DNA of 64,000 nt from positions 62,001 through 126,000 of the forward strand of contig NZ_JAUSTM010000004.1 in NCBI RefSeq assembly GCF_030812835.1, read 5' to 3'. Below, in pieces: positions 42,808 through 52,628 of this stretch; positions within the stretch are counted from its first letter, which is position 1; each line of letters opens with the position of its first letter. A program made the translations under genes and the position numbers. Below the pieces are notes generated by a model. It saw only the letters and a list, made by a program, of their open reading frames with translations, did not search any database and was not told the origin of the DNA. The stretch is from Streptococcus moroccensis (GTDB taxonomy: Bacteria > Bacillota > Bacilli > Lactobacillales > Streptococcaceae).

Positions 42808-44889
42808 TTATGCTTCGCCTTTGTTTTTCTTGATAATGTCTTCTTGAACAGACTTAGGCACATCTTCGTAGTGGTCAAAGACCATCATGAAGGTACCACG
42901 ACCTTGAGTCGCTGAACGAAGAACTGTTGCGTAACCAAACATTTCAGCAAGTGGTACATAGGCACGAACGACTTGAGTGTTACCACGTGCTTCCATACCA
43001 TCCACACGACCACGACGAGCAGTCACGTGACCCATAACGTCACCAAGGTTATCTTCTGGTGCAGTGATGGTTACGAGCATCATTGGTTCAAGGATAGATG
43101 GTTGTGCAGTTTTCGCAGCTTCTTTAAGGGCAAGTGATGCCGCAACCTTAAAGGCAGTCTCAGATGAATCGACATCATGGTATGAACCATCGTAAAGTTT
43201 CGCTTTCACGTCAACCATTGGGTAACCAGCAAGGACACCGTTTGCCATAGATTCAATCAACCCTTTTTCAACGGCTGGTACGAATTCACGAGGAACCACA
43301 CCACCGACAATAGCGTTCTCGAATTCAAATCCTTTACCTTCTTCGTTTGGAGTGAACTCAATCCAAACATCACCGAATTGACCTTTACCACCAGATTGGC
43401 GTTTGAAGAATCCACGGGCTTGCGTAGAAGCACGGAAGGTTTCACGGTAAGATACTTGAGGCGCACCAACGTTTGCTTCAACCTTGAATTCACGTTTCAT
43501 ACGGTCAACAAGGACATCCAAGTGCAACTCACCCATACCAGAGATAACTGTTTCACCAGTTTCTGGGTTAGTTTCAACACGGAAAGTTGGATCTTCTTCA
43601 GCCAATTTTTGAAGGGCAACACCCATCTTATCTTGGTCTGCTTTAGACTTAGGCTCAACCATCAATTGGATAACCGGTTCTGGAACATCGATTGACTCAA
43701 GGATGATTTTTGCTTTTTCATCAGTCAATGAATCACCAGTAGTGGTATCTTTCAAACCAACAGCAGCAGCAATATCACCAGCGTATACCACTTCAATTTC
43801 TTGACGGCTGTTCGCGTGCATTTGAAGGATACGTCCGATACGCTCACGTTTGCCTTTAGAAGTGTTCAAGACATATGAACCTGAGTTAAGGACACCTGAG
43901 TAGACACGGAAGAACGTCAGACGACCTACGAATGGGTCAGTCATGATCTTGAAGGCAAGGGCCGCAAATGGCTCTTCATCAGATGCAGGACGAGTTTCTT
44001 CAGCTTCTGTATCTGGGTTGATACCTTTGATTGCTGGGATATCAAGTGGGCTCGGCAAGTAGTCAATAACCGCATCAAGCATCAATTGAACACCCTTGTT
44101 TTTGAAGGCAGAACCACAAAGTACTGGGAAGAATTCAACGTTGATTGTCGCTTTACGGATACCAGCTTTCAATTCTTCGTTAGTGATTTCTTCACCTTCG
44201 AGGTATTTCATCATCAAGTCTTCATCTGTTTCAGCAACAGCTTCAACCAATTTTTCACGGTATTCTTCAGCCATTTCAAGCATATCAGCTGGAATATCTT
44301 CTTCAAGAATATCTGTACCAAGGTCGTTCGTATAGATTTCAGCTTTCATCTTGATCAAGTCGATGATACCACGGAAATCATCCTCAGAACCGATTGGCAA
44401 TTGAATTGGATGAGCATTCGCTTGAAGACGGTCATGAAGGGTAGATACTGAGTAAAGGAAGTCAGCACCGATTTTGTCCATTTTGTTGGCAAATACGATA
44501 CGTGGTACTTTATACTCAGTTGCTTGGCGCCAAACAGTTTCTGTTTGAGGCTCAACACCTGATTGTGAGTCAAGAACGGTCACAGCACCATCCAATACAC
44601 GGAGAGAACGTTGTACTTCGATTGTGAAGTCCACGTGTCCTGGGGTATCGATGATGTTTACGCGGTGGCCATCCCATTGCGCTGTTGTCGCAGCGGATGT
44701 GATTGTAATCCCACGCTCTTGTTCTTGTTCCATCCAGTCCATTTGTGACGCACCTTCGTGTGTTTCACCGATTTTGTGGATTTTACCTGTGTAGTACAAG
44801 ATACGCTCAGTAGTGGTTGTTTTACCGGCATCGACGTGGGCCATGATACCGATGTTACGAGTTTTTGCAAGTGAAAATTCGCGTGCCAT
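42808..44889 (-). CDS. fusA: Translation elongation factor G
   Basis: GTPase that drives translocation on the ribosome. The protein is 693 residues. GTP-binding motifs: [15 protein letters not shown] (G1), DTPGHVDF (G3) and [11 protein letters not shown] (G4). Domains II-V follow with no gap. ATAGGAG precedes the ATG. It is downstream of rpsL and rpsG but separated by a terminator-like hairpin and an extra promoter. Confidence 0.98.
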   Translation of the reverse strand: MAREFSLAKTRNIGIMAHVDAGKTTTTERILYYTGKIHKIGETHEGASQMDWMEQEQERGITITSAATTAQWDGHRVNIIDTPGHVDFTIEVQRSLRVLDGAVTVLDSQSGVEPQTETVWRQATEYKVPRIVFANKMDKIGADFLYSVSTLHDRLQANAHPIQLPIGSEDDFRGIIDLIKMKAEIYTNDLGTDILEEDIPADMLEMAEEYREKLVEAVAETDEDLMMKYLEGEEITNEELKAGIRKATINVEFFPVLCGSAFKNKGVQLMLDAVIDYLPSPLDIPAIKGINPDTEAEETRPASDEEPFAALAFKIMTDPFVGRLTFFRVYSGVLNSGSYVLNTSKGKRERIGRILQMHANSRQEIEVVYAGDIAAAVGLKDTTTGDSLTDEKAKIILESIDVPEPVIQLMVEPKSKADQDKMGVALQKLAEEDPTFRVETNPETGETVISGMGELHLDVLVDRMKREFKVEANVGAPQVSYRETFRASTQARGFFKRQSGGKGQFGDVWIEFTPNEEGKGFEFENAIVGGVVPREFVPAVEKGLIESMANGVLAGYPMVDVKAKLYDGSYHDVDSSETAFKVAASLALKEAAKTAQPSILEPMMLVTITAPEDNLGDVMGHVTARRGRVDGMEARGNTQVVRAYVPLAEMFGYATVLRSATQGRGTFMMVFDHYEDVPKSVQEDIIKKNKGEA

Positions 44890-44926
44890 GAGGTTTGTTT
44901 CTCCTATATTTTTTGTTTACAGTGTT

Positions 44927-44972
44927 AGTATACCATAATTGGTATAAAAACGGATAGGCAGGACCTACCCGT
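44927..44972 (-). promoter_or_regulatory. Terminator-like hairpin and separate fusA promoter
   Basis: On the minus strand a stem ACGGGTAGG / CCTATCCGT (44972-44964, 44958-44950; one G-U pair) with TTTTT follows rpsG, and directly after it TGG-TATACT (44927-44935) forms an extended -10. ATACCA-ATTA-TGGTAT makes a palindrome across it. fusA can be transcribed independently of the str operon. Confidence 0.65.
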
Positions 44973-45217
44973 TCTTAAAAGATTATGGTTTTAATTGAAC
45001 TCGAGCTACAAGTCACTAATAAAAAGATAAAATCTCCTAGAAGCTTATGCTTAGTCGTCGCTTTTCCTATTTTGCCTAGAACTTGTTTAACGCTCTCGTA
45101 TCTTAGAATTGAGCTAGGGCTATACGCTGTGTGAAAATGATGAAGTTCCTTGTGTCTTTCAGACACTGTGTCACTTCCCTATTTTCACTTGGCGTTTTTA
45201 ACACCCTCATCTTAATC

Positions 45218-45688
45218 TTACCAACGGAAGTGTGCGAAGGCACGGTTGGCTTCTGCCATACGGTGGGTGTCTTCACGTTTCTTAACTGCTGCACCTGTGT
45301 TATTAGATGCGTCAAGAATTTCTTTCGCCAAACGCTCAACCATAGTGTGCTCACCACGGTTACGAGCGATCGTTACCAACCAACGAAGACCTAAAGTTGT
45401 ACGACGCTCTGGACGAACTTCAACCGGTACTTGGTAGTTAGAACCACCGACACGGCGGGCACGGACTTCCAAGAGTGGCATGATGTTTTCCATAGCTGTT
45501 TCAAAAACTTCAAGTGGCTCGTTGCCAGTTGCTTCTTTGATGTAGTCAAAGGCACCGTAAACGATGCTTGCTGCCGTACCACGTTTACCATCAAGCATAA
45601 GACGGTTGATCAAACGGGTAACAATTTGTGAATGATACAATGGATCTGCCAATACTTCACGTTTTGGCGCTCTATTTTTACGACTCAT
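45218..45688 (-). CDS. rpsG: 30S ribosomal protein S7
   Basis: Protein of 156 residues, normal for S7, which nucleates the 3' domain of 16S rRNA. It has the typical sequence [20 protein letters not shown] and the conserved [16 protein letters not shown] in the middle. GGGAG precedes the ATG. The 330-nt gap to fusA holds no gene, only the hairpin/promoter described and a small GTGTC-GACAC hairpin. Confidence 0.98.
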   Translation of the reverse strand: MSRKNRAPKREVLADPLYHSQIVTRLINRLMLDGKRGTAASIVYGAFDYIKEATGNEPLEVFETAMENIMPLLEVRARRVGGSNYQVPVEVRPERRTTLGLRWLVTIARNRGEHTMVERLAKEILDASNNTGAAVKKREDTHRMAEANRAFAHFRW

Positions 45689-45704
45689 TAGTTACTCTCC
45701 CTTC

Positions 45705-46118
45705 TTAGCCTTTTGGACGTTTAGTACCGTATTTAGAACGGCCTTGTTTACGATCGTTTACACCTGCAGTATCAAGTGCACCACGAACGATATGGTAACG
45801 TACCCCTGGAAGGTCTTTTACACGTCCACCACGGATAAGAACAACACTGTGCTCTTGCAAGTTGTGGCCGATACCTGGGATGTAAGCTGTTACTTCGATC
45901 AAGTTGCTCAAACGGACACGGGCAAATTTACGAAGGGCTGAGTTAGGTTTTTTAGGTGTCATTGTCCCAACACGTGTTGCTACACCACGTTTTTGTGGTG
46001 ATGAAACATTTGTTGTCACTTTGCGGTGGCTGTTATAGCCAACGTTCAAAGCTGGTGATTTAGATTTTTCTACTTTTGATTTACGCGGTTTGCGAACCAA
46101 TTGGTTAATTGTAGGCAT
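45705..46118 (-). CDS. rpsL: 30S ribosomal protein S12
   Basis: Protein of 137 residues, decoding-centre protein. It begins [15 protein letters not shown] and contains [17 protein letters not shown], where the lysine changed in streptomycin resistance lies (wild-type K here), and the [19 protein letters not shown] loop. AGGAG precedes the ATG; rpsG follows 16 nt later. Confidence 0.98.
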   Translation of the reverse strand: MPTINQLVRKPRKSKVEKSKSPALNVGYNSHRKVTTNVSSPQKRGVATRVGTMTPKKPNSALRKFARVRLSNLIEVTAYIPGIGHNLQEHSVVLIRGGRVKDLPGVRYHIVRGALDTAGVNDRKQGRSKYGTKRPKG

Positions 46119-46150
46119 CTACATACTCCTGTGTTTTTTTAATTTTGGTT

Positions 46151-46178
46151 GATAGAGCGCTTGGTGACAGCCTCTATC
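46151..46178 (-). promoter_or_regulatory. Hairpin in the rpsL leader
   Basis: GATAGAG / CTCTATC stem in the transcript leader, with a purine-rich loop; a second hairpin CTTTTG / CAAAAG lies nearer the transcript start (46219-46236). They lie in the roughly 130-nt leader before rpsL. Could take part in str operon feedback control by a ribosomal protein; this is inference. Confidence 0.4.
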
Positions 46179-46255
46179 GCGGTGTACTTTTGCAACATTT
46201 GTCAGCACGTCTCTGTACACTTTTGAGAGACCAAAAGTAAAAAGTACCGTCTTAT

Positions 46256-46284
46256 ATAGTACCACAATAGGAGATGACTGTCAA
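46256..46284 (-). promoter_or_regulatory. str operon (rpsL-rpsG) promoter
   Basis: TTGACA (46284-46279), 17-nt spacer, TACTAT (46261-46256). The only strong promoter in the gap between the beta-glucoside PTS gene and rpsL. The remaining 46285-46455 has no gene. Confidence 0.78.
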
Positions 46285-46455
46285 ACACTTCTGCTCTCTT
46301 TTTGAGAAACTGTCATTGATTTGTTATCTGGGTTCCTCATCTTTGAAAAGGGCACTTTTTAAAATTTATGTCAGGGACAAAACAGTGGATCAGGTTACTT
46401 ATTCTGAAAAATGATAGCGCGGCAATAGTTGTTACTAACGGTCTGATTAGTTCCT

Positions 46456-48312
46456 TCATTCAATGACCGTTAGCAGAAGATCCCCTGCCCTGACATCGCC
46501 TTCTATAGTTGGAAGAACATCAAAGTAATCGTTGGCATTGGTTACAATGATAGCGGTTGTTAAATCATAGCCTTGGACCTGGATGCGCTCACGGTCAAAA
46601 TGGATAAGAGGCTGTCCAACCTCTACTTCATCACCGACAGCTACTAATCGTTCAAATCCTTCCCCATTAAGCTGAACCGTGTCAGTACCTAAATGGATGA
46701 GTAGCTCAAGACCCTTATCAGATAGAAGGGACAAGGCATGATTGGTTGGAAATATTGAGGTGACTTTCCCTTTGACAGGAGAACTCACGAAATCGTTAGT
46801 GGGCTGAATAGCTATTCCTTGCCCCATGGCACCACTAGCAAAGACTGGATCTGCAATCTCCTCGAGAAGCACAACATCACCGTCTACTGGACTTTTGAGG
46901 AGGTATTGCCCTTTTGTAACTTCATTTTTCTCAGAAGTCTTTGTCTCAAAGTCCGCAGCCAGAGTTACTGTTTCAGGAAATTTGAGTAGGGAAGTCAAGA
47001 GGAAACCTGAGACCGTTGCTAATAGAAGAGCTGTGACCGCTTTAAGCAGATTGGCCACACCTGACCCATCGGGCACGACAAATGTGGTCAAGGCAAATAG
47101 TCCTAAGCCCCCCATCTGATAAGTATGGGCTCCCGCCCAACCAATAAATGCTCCTTGGATGGCGCCACCCAAGCTGCTTAAGACGAACGGCCAGCGCATA
47201 GGGAGACTAATCCCATATATAGCAGGCTCGGTGATTCCAAAGAAAGCCGATACAGCAGACGGTAGAACCAAGCGTTTCGTTTTGGCCTCCTTGCTTTTCA
47301 AATAAATCGACAAGATAGACCCTAGTTGCGAAAAATTCACAAAGGCAACCATAGCTAGGATGGTCGAAAACCCATTGGTTTGAAGCTGAATGGTCATCAG
47401 TGGAATCAAGCCCCAATGCAATCCTAAAATAACCAAAAATTGCCATAATCCGCCTAAAACAAAGCCCATTAAGGTAGGACTAAAATCGTAAATCCATTGA
47501 AACACCTGCCCAATCATTTGAGAAAGAGTCACCATGGAGGGCCCTACAAGAAGGATGGTCAACGGAGCAACAACCAATAAGGTCACAAAAGGGACCATGA
47601 AATATTTGACAACATCTGGAATCCTTGGCTTTAGCCATTTCTCAACCTGCGCCGCTAAAGATACAGCAACAATAATAGGCAAGACGGTCTGGTAGTACCC
47701 TCCCATAGGGACAGATAAGGAAAGACCTATGGCACTTGGTAGAGCGCGGCCAGTGTTCAATGACGGGTACAAAAGGGCTGCCGCTAGCGCAAGACCTGTA
47801 AACTGGTTAAGATTGAAGTATTTTGATGCATTAACGGCCAGTATCATGGGTAAGAACTGGAAAAAACCGTCACCAGTAGCTTCTAAAAGAAGGTAAAGCC
47901 CACTATTTTCAGCATTAAAACCATAAAAAGCCATCATAGCCACGATTCCCTTAAGCATCCCAGTCGCCGCTAATACGCCCATGGTTGGCTGAAAAATGCC
48001 AGATACCATATTGATGAAGCGATCCAATACCTTAGTTGACTCTTCCCCTCCCGTACGATTTTGAAGATCTGAGATCCTAAGTAAGGTATCGTAGACATCG
48101 GCCACATGGTTACCGATAACAATCTGATACTGACCACCCGCCTCAACAATTGCCATGACATCTGGATGATTTTGAAGGCTTTCGGTGTTGACTAATGCGC
48201 GGTCTTTAAGAGTGAAGCGCAGGCGCGTCAAACAATGGGTCACACCTTTGACATTCGTTTCTCCACCGACATCATTTAATAATTGGCGTGCTAAACTTTC
48301 ATAGTTTTTCAT
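46456..48312 (-). CDS. bglP: Beta-glucoside PTS transporter, IIBCA fusion
   Basis: Imports and phosphorylates beta-glucosides such as salicin or arbutin. The protein is 618 residues with domains in order IIB (1-90; CLTRLRFTL with the phosphorylated Cys), IIC (about 110-450, membrane), and IIA (about 480-618; LLIHLGTDTV with the His). AAGGAA lies before the ATG. No phospho-beta-glucosidase follows here; the next gene is rpsL. The antiterminator gene bglG lies upstream on the same strand. Confidence 0.92.
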   Translation of the reverse strand: MKNYESLARQLLNDVGGETNVKGVTHCLTRLRFTLKDRALVNTESLQNHPDVMAIVEAGGQYQIVIGNHVADVYDTLLRISDLQNRTGGEESTKVLDRFINMVSGIFQPTMGVLAATGMLKGIVAMMAFYGFNAENSGLYLLLEATGDGFFQFLPMILAVNASKYFNLNQFTGLALAAALLYPSLNTGRALPSAIGLSLSVPMGGYYQTVLPIIVAVSLAAQVEKWLKPRIPDVVKYFMVPFVTLLVVAPLTILLVGPSMVTLSQMIGQVFQWIYDFSPTLMGFVLGGLWQFLVILGLHWGLIPLMTIQLQTNGFSTILAMVAFVNFSQLGSILSIYLKSKEAKTKRLVLPSAVSAFFGITEPAIYGISLPMRWPFVLSSLGGAIQGAFIGWAGAHTYQMGGLGLFALTTFVVPDGSGVANLLKAVTALLLATVSGFLLTSLLKFPETVTLAADFETKTSEKNEVTKGQYLLKSPVDGDVVLLEEIADPVFASGAMGQGIAIQPTNDFVSSPVKGKVTSIFPTNHALSLLSDKGLELLIHLGTDTVQLNGEGFERLVAVGDEVEVGQPLIHFDRERIQVQGYDLTTAIIVTNANDYFDVLPTIEGDVRAGDLLLTVIE

Positions 48313-48332
48313 AAGAATTCCTTACTTTAAAA

Positions 48333-48365
48333 ATTCCCCAGTCAGCTCAGCTGAAACTAGGGAAT
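48333..48365 (-). terminator. Terminator hairpin between bglG and bglP
   Basis: Stem ATTCCCTAGT / ACTGGGGAAT (one mismatch) followed by TTTTTAAA on the minus strand. Located before bglP, it may be the site at which the antiterminator acts, but I cannot find a standard RAT sequence overlapping it. Confidence 0.72.
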
Positions 48366-48383
48366 GTAGATATAATGTTTTGG

Positions 48384-49223
48384 TTAATCCATCTTAGTCG
48401 TTGTCCGCTGGATATGGATGGTCAGGTAGACCAATTCTTCCTGGGAGATATCAAAATGGTATTGTTTAGAAACATAGGCTCCAATCAGCTCAGCACAAGC
48501 AAACGCCTTGGGATAGTTTTGTTTCACTTGATCATAAAGGAGACTATCTCCCTCAGCATAGGCTTGACCGTCTAAAACACGCTGGGCAAAGTACTGCAGA
48601 TGGGTGACAAAACGGGCGTATGAAACACTTTCCTCATCAAACTCAACGCGATAATAGCGACGGACAAGGTTGATAAGTTCCTGAATCAACTTCGTCACTT
48701 TAACCGTCTGATCCATTTCGTGGTCATTTTTCTTGGCATTAACAAAATGCAAAGCGATAGAGGCTGCTTCATCATCAGGAATCTCCAGATTGAAACTTTC
48801 ATTGAGCAGTTTGACTGCCTCTAGTCCAACTTGGTATTCTTCTTGATAGAATTTTTTGATTTCAAAAGAAAGAGGATTTTTAATGAACAGTCCCTGCTGC
48901 GCTCGGTCAATGACAAAATGCAAGTGATCCGCCAAAGCTAAATAAAGGCTCTCATTGTACTGCGTCTTTAAAACTTTAGCAGCCTTAGAAATAATGGCTT
49001 GGAAGATATCAACTTCCTTGGGGGTGAGTTGCACGTAAAGCTCAGAAACAGCCTGACTAAATTGTTGATCAGATAGTTTAAAGACCTTTTCAACCAATTC
49101 TTGGTCCAGTTGATCACCAGTCTTCTTTTGAAAGCCTAGGCCACGTCCCATGACAATAGCTTCTTGGCCATCCGCATCTTGGATCATCACCACATTGTTG
49201 TTAAAAACTTTGATGACTTCCAT
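48384..49223 (-). CDS. BglG/LicT-family transcriptional antiterminator
   Basis: RNA-binding antiterminator of 279 residues. The co-antiterminator domain (1-60, NNNVVMIQDADGQEAIVMGRGLGFQKKTGD) is followed by two PRD domains with conserved histidines (DHLHFVIDR; IALHFVNAKKND; and in PRD2 FVTHLQYF and LVYLTIHIQR). Phosphorylation by PTS proteins would control its activity. It is the first gene of the bgl operon; GGGAGG precedes the ATG. Confidence 0.92.
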   Translation of the reverse strand: MEVIKVFNNNVVMIQDADGQEAIVMGRGLGFQKKTGDQLDQELVEKVFKLSDQQFSQAVSELYVQLTPKEVDIFQAIISKAAKVLKTQYNESLYLALADHLHFVIDRAQQGLFIKNPLSFEIKKFYQEEYQVGLEAVKLLNESFNLEIPDDEAASIALHFVNAKKNDHEMDQTVKVTKLIQELINLVRRYYRVEFDEESVSYARFVTHLQYFAQRVLDGQAYAEGDSLLYDQVKQNYPKAFACAELIGAYVSKQYHFDISQEELVYLTIHIQRTTTKMD

Positions 49224-49259
49224 GCTAGACCTCCCTTATTTCTCAGTTAGACTGCCTAT

Positions 49260-49351
49260 GTGCTATCAACAACTTGGCTTTTTGTCTGTTATTACTCTTT
49301 TTATGATAGCACTTCCAGCGTAAAAATGCAATAAGCTTTCTCCTGCTATCA
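49260..49351 (-). promoter_or_regulatory. bglG promoter with repeated TGCTATCA motif
   Basis: TTGCAT (49331-49326), 17-nt spacer, TATCAT (49308-49303). A perfect 9-bp inverted repeat GTGCTATCA (49260-49268) / TGATAGCAC (49304-49312) overlaps the -10. A third TGCTATCA copy lies at 49344-49351, upstream of the -35. Confidence 0.6.
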
Positions 49352-49451
49352 AAAAGGCTGGATAGCGACCCAACCTTTTCTCAGATTTCCTTTAAACCTA
49401 CGATTCCGTGATTTTTCTACGGTTAATTGTAATTGTTAGTGACCGATTAAA

Positions 49452-50267
49452 TCACTCTTCAAAGATATTGCCCAACTGCACAGCAATAGAAGCATCCTTT
49501 ATATTGATATTGGTCACTGTCAGGAGTGACTTATAGCTCATTTCATCACGAACTCCTTGGACATTGTCTGCAAAGACAGCTACCCCTGCCAGGGTACTAT
49601 CAAATTCCGTCAAAAGGCTAACCATCCCATTGATTGTTCCGCCGCCCTTCAAGAAGTCATCCACAATAAGGACACGGCTACCTGGTTTAAGGCTACGTTT
49701 GGAAAGAAACATTTTCTCAATACGGCCACTTGATCCTGATGCATAATTGACTGATACAGTAGATCCTTCGGTGATCTTGAGGTCACGGCGCACAATGACA
49801 AAGGGAACATTTAAGACATCGGCGACAGCATTTGCCAAAGGAACCCCTTTTGTAGCAACGGTCATAACGGCGTCAATCCGCTGTCCCTTAAAAGCTTTGG
49901 TTATAATACGGCCTATTTGTTTCAAAATTTTAGGCGTGGACAATAAATCCGATAAATAAATATAGCCTCCAGGCAAAATCCGATCGCTCTCAGACAAACG
50001 CCCACAGAGGTCCATGGCAACCTTTCGAGCTTCCTGATCTGAAATTGAAGGGGTGAAGATGACCCCACCGCTAGCTCCAGTAATCGTCTCGATATCCCCA
50101 ATTTCACTGGTTTCAAAGGCGCGTTTAATGATGGAAATATCCTCAGAAATCGACGATTTGGCAGATTCATAACGTTCTGCAAAAGTGCTCAAGCTGGTCA
50201 ATTCATAAGGATGGTTAATCAAGTAATTTGAAATCAGCACCATCCGTTCACTACGTCTAATCTTCAT
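49452..50267 (-). CDS. purR: Purine operon regulator PurR
   Basis: Controls purine synthesis; binds PurBox DNA and responds to PRPP. The protein is 271 residues, the usual length, from the ATG at 50267. N-terminal winged helix (RSERMVLISNYLINHPYELTSLSTFAERYESAKSSISED), then a phosphoribosyltransferase-like domain with VLIVDDFLKGGGTINGM (PRPP loop) near residue 195. In streptococci it often acts as an activator of pur genes. Two PurBoxes in its own promoter suggest autoregulation. Confidence 0.96.
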   Translation of the reverse strand: MKIRRSERMVLISNYLINHPYELTSLSTFAERYESAKSSISEDISIIKRAFETSEIGDIETITGASGGVIFTPSISDQEARKVAMDLCGRLSESDRILPGGYIYLSDLLSTPKILKQIGRIITKAFKGQRIDAVMTVATKGVPLANAVADVLNVPFVIVRRDLKITEGSTVSVNYASGSSGRIEKMFLSKRSLKPGSRVLIVDDFLKGGGTINGMVSLLTEFDSTLAGVAVFADNVQGVRDEMSYKSLLTVTNINIKDASIAVQLGNIFEE

Positions 50268-50297
50268 CTGTTTTCCTCGTTTTTGGTTCTTTTTTCT

Positions 50298-50353
50298 ATT
50301 ATACCACAAGAGGCAAAAAAACGAACGTTTTTTTTATTTAAAAGTTCGTTTTT
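50298..50353 (-). promoter_or_regulatory. purR promoter with two PurBoxes
   Basis: Minus strand TGG-TATAAT (50306-50298) is an extended -10. CGAAC cores occur at 50322-50326 (plus strand) and 50348-50344 (minus strand), each in an A/T-rich PurBox context, 22 bp apart in inverted orientation; the proximal one overlaps the -35 region. Confidence 0.7.
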
Positions 50354-50359
50354 CGTTTT

Positions 50360-51298
50360 TTAGAGATTTGGTTTATAGAAGGAACGATTATCCATAGCAA
50401 AAAGACGGTTGGTCATTTCACCTGGAGCCACTTTGTCCAAAGCTGTAATCATCATCATCATTTCAGCATCGATGTTGTCAATCATATGAAGGATTTCAGC
50501 TTCCATGATCTGCGGGCGCACGGGACTTCCATATTCTAGAAGACCATGATGGCTAAGGATGACGTGACGCAAGACCGTCACTTCTTCCTTGGTGTCATCA
50601 ATGCCTAATTCGATCAAGACCTTAGTGATTTCCTCATCAATGAGTGAAATGTGACCAATCAGATTGCCCCGAACGGTATAGCTCGTATCGTCTGGCCCAG
50701 AAAGTTCAATGACCTTGGCCAGGTCATGGAGCATGATTCCCGCAAAGAGCAAACTTTTGTTGAGTTGGGGGTAAATGTCGCCAATGGCATCCGCAAGGCG
50801 GACCATGGTTGCCGTATGGTAGGACAAGCCAGCATAAAAGGCGTGATGATTGGTCTTAGCAGCCGGATAGCTGTAAAACTCTTTTTCATACTTGCCATAA
50901 AGCGCCCTAACGATACGCTGCCAGGTAGCATTCTCAATCCGGAAAATCATCTGCTGCAGGTAGTCCTTTGTATCAGAGATGTCCACTGGTGGCTTTTCCT
51001 GAAAATCTGCAGGGTTGCTTGGCTCATCGAGCTTTGGTAAGCGCAGGCTGATTTGATTGACCTGGGGTGTGTTATTATAGACCTCACGCATGCCGCGCAT
51101 AAAGACAACCTTGCCAGAGGTAAATTCAGCGACATTGTAGGGCTGAGCATCCCAGAGTTTTCCTTCAATGGTACCCGTATCGTCCTGGAAGGTAAAGGCC
51201 ATGTAGTCTTTCCCAGCTCTGGTCTGACGGACCTCTGCCGACTTAATCAAGTAGAAACCTTCAAAGGGCTCGTCTTTTTTCATTTGATTGATTTTCAT
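50360..51298 (-). CDS. 3'-5' exoribonuclease YhaM family protein
   Basis: Protein of 312 residues: an N-terminal OB-fold domain (about 15-100, YMAFTFQDDTGTIEGKLWDAQ) and a C-terminal HD phosphohydrolase domain with HHAFYAGLSYH, IMLHDLAKVIEL (HD) and VLRHVILSHHG. The family degrades RNA and single-stranded DNA 3' to 5' and contributes to mRNA turnover. It is followed by purR with 92 nt containing the PurBoxes, and preceded by rmuC. Confidence 0.93.
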   Translation of the reverse strand: MKINQMKKDEPFEGFYLIKSAEVRQTRAGKDYMAFTFQDDTGTIEGKLWDAQPYNVAEFTSGKVVFMRGMREVYNNTPQVNQISLRLPKLDEPSNPADFQEKPPVDISDTKDYLQQMIFRIENATWQRIVRALYGKYEKEFYSYPAAKTNHHAFYAGLSYHTATMVRLADAIGDIYPQLNKSLLFAGIMLHDLAKVIELSGPDDTSYTVRGNLIGHISLIDEEITKVLIELGIDDTKEEVTVLRHVILSHHGLLEYGSPVRPQIMEAEILHMIDNIDAEMMMMITALDKVAPGEMTNRLFAMDNRSFYKPNL

Positions 51299-51339
51299 AG
51301 TGTCCTCATTTTTTCTAATCTGACAAGGGATCGATGCGT

Positions 51340-52626
51340 TTAAACTCCATCTGTGCTGTCAGCGTGCTCATCTATCTCGTTTAAGGCTTCCTGATCAAAG
51401 GATAACAAGCCTGGCAGGTCACCTTCTCCACCATATTCTTCAATGGTGCGGAGAGCTCGCTCAATCGCCTGGGTTCTGGTGGTCAAAAGGCTATCGATGT
51501 TCTTAGACGCTCGGTCCAACTGTACTTGAGTCTTTTGCAATAGGCCACCAAATTTCCCGAACTCGGTCTTGACATTGCCTAAAATCTTGCTGATATCATC
51601 GGCTGACTGCTGGATGTTTAAGGTTCTAAAGCCAACTGAGAGGGAATTGAGTAGCGCAGACAGGGTCGATGGGCCAGCGATGACCACATTTTCTGTCCGT
51701 CTCAAGTCATCAAAAAAGGCCGGTTGTCTGACAATCTCCGCATAGAGCCCTTCTGTCGGCAAGAAGAGAATGCCAAACTGGGTGGTCTCCGGGGGATTGA
51801 TGTACTTTTTATTGATGTCTTTGGCAAAGCCTTTAACGCTTGCTAATAAGGCTTTTCTAGCCGCCTCAACCTGAGCCTTGTCGCCAGCCTCGTAGGCATC
51901 TTCCAGACGGTAATAGGCCTCTAACGGAAACTTGGCATCAATGGGCAGATAGACTTGCTCGTCCTTGGCTTGGCCAGGGAGTTTGATAGCAAATTCCACA
52001 CGGTCCGTAGACCCTGATAAGGTTGGGATTTCTCGCTCATACTGACTCGGGCTCATGATGTCCTCGATAATCTGGGCCAGTTGAATCTCGCCTAGAATTC
52101 CCCGTGTCTTAGTTCCAGACAGGACCTTGCTGAGGCTTCCGACATCCCGTGCCACTGTCTGCATCTCTCCAAGCCCCTTATTCACGGATTCCAACTGCTT
52201 GGAAACTGTCTCAAAGGAACTTTGTAACCGTGTTTGAAGGGTGCGTTCCAGCTTTTCCTCAACTGTCTGCCGCATGGCTTCCAGTTTAGTCTCGTTTGAG
52301 GCCTGCATCTGCTGAAGGCCCTGACTGAGCACCGTGCGGTTTTGGTCCAAGTTTTGGGTGATGTCTTGCCGCATCTCGGTTAGGTTTTGGTAAAGGTCCT
52401 TGCGGACATCTGTCAAGCGGTCAGAGGTTTGACTGGTCGCCTGGTGCAGGTCTCTTAGTTGGTCCTGGCCTGCGCGCTCTAATAAATAACTCATCTGGTC
52501 AGCCATACGGTCCGACTGGCTATCCAGCATATCCTCGACATCATCAAGAAGATGACCCTGGCGTTGCCAAAGCAGAAACACAGCTACCAATACCACGATG
52601 AGGAGGATAAGTATAACGATTTCCAT
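51340..52626 (-). CDS. rmuC: DNA recombination protein RmuC
   Basis: Protein of 428 residues. It starts with one membrane helix (2-22), then a long coiled coil (about 25-160, QSDRMADQMSYLLERAGQDQ and following). The conserved RmuC domain (about 175-380) has GILGEIQLAQIIED, LPIDAKFPLEAYYRL with nuclease-type acid residues, and FGILFLPTEGLYAEI. In E. coli it limits inversions at repeats. It lies 2 nt after the thiamine pyrophosphokinase gene; co-transcribed. Confidence 0.93.
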   Translation of the reverse strand: MEIVILILLIVVLVAVFLLWQRQGHLLDDVEDMLDSQSDRMADQMSYLLERAGQDQLRDLHQATSQTSDRLTDVRKDLYQNLTEMRQDITQNLDQNRTVLSQGLQQMQASNETKLEAMRQTVEEKLERTLQTRLQSSFETVSKQLESVNKGLGEMQTVARDVGSLSKVLSGTKTRGILGEIQLAQIIEDIMSPSQYEREIPTLSGSTDRVEFAIKLPGQAKDEQVYLPIDAKFPLEAYYRLEDAYEAGDKAQVEAARKALLASVKGFAKDINKKYINPPETTQFGILFLPTEGLYAEIVRQPAFFDDLRRTENVVIAGPSTLSALLNSLSVGFRTLNIQQSADDISKILGNVKTEFGKFGGLLQKTQVQLDRASKNIDSLLTTRTQAIERALRTIEEYGGEGDLPGLLSFDQEALNEIDEHADSTDGV

Positions 52627-52628
52627 GC

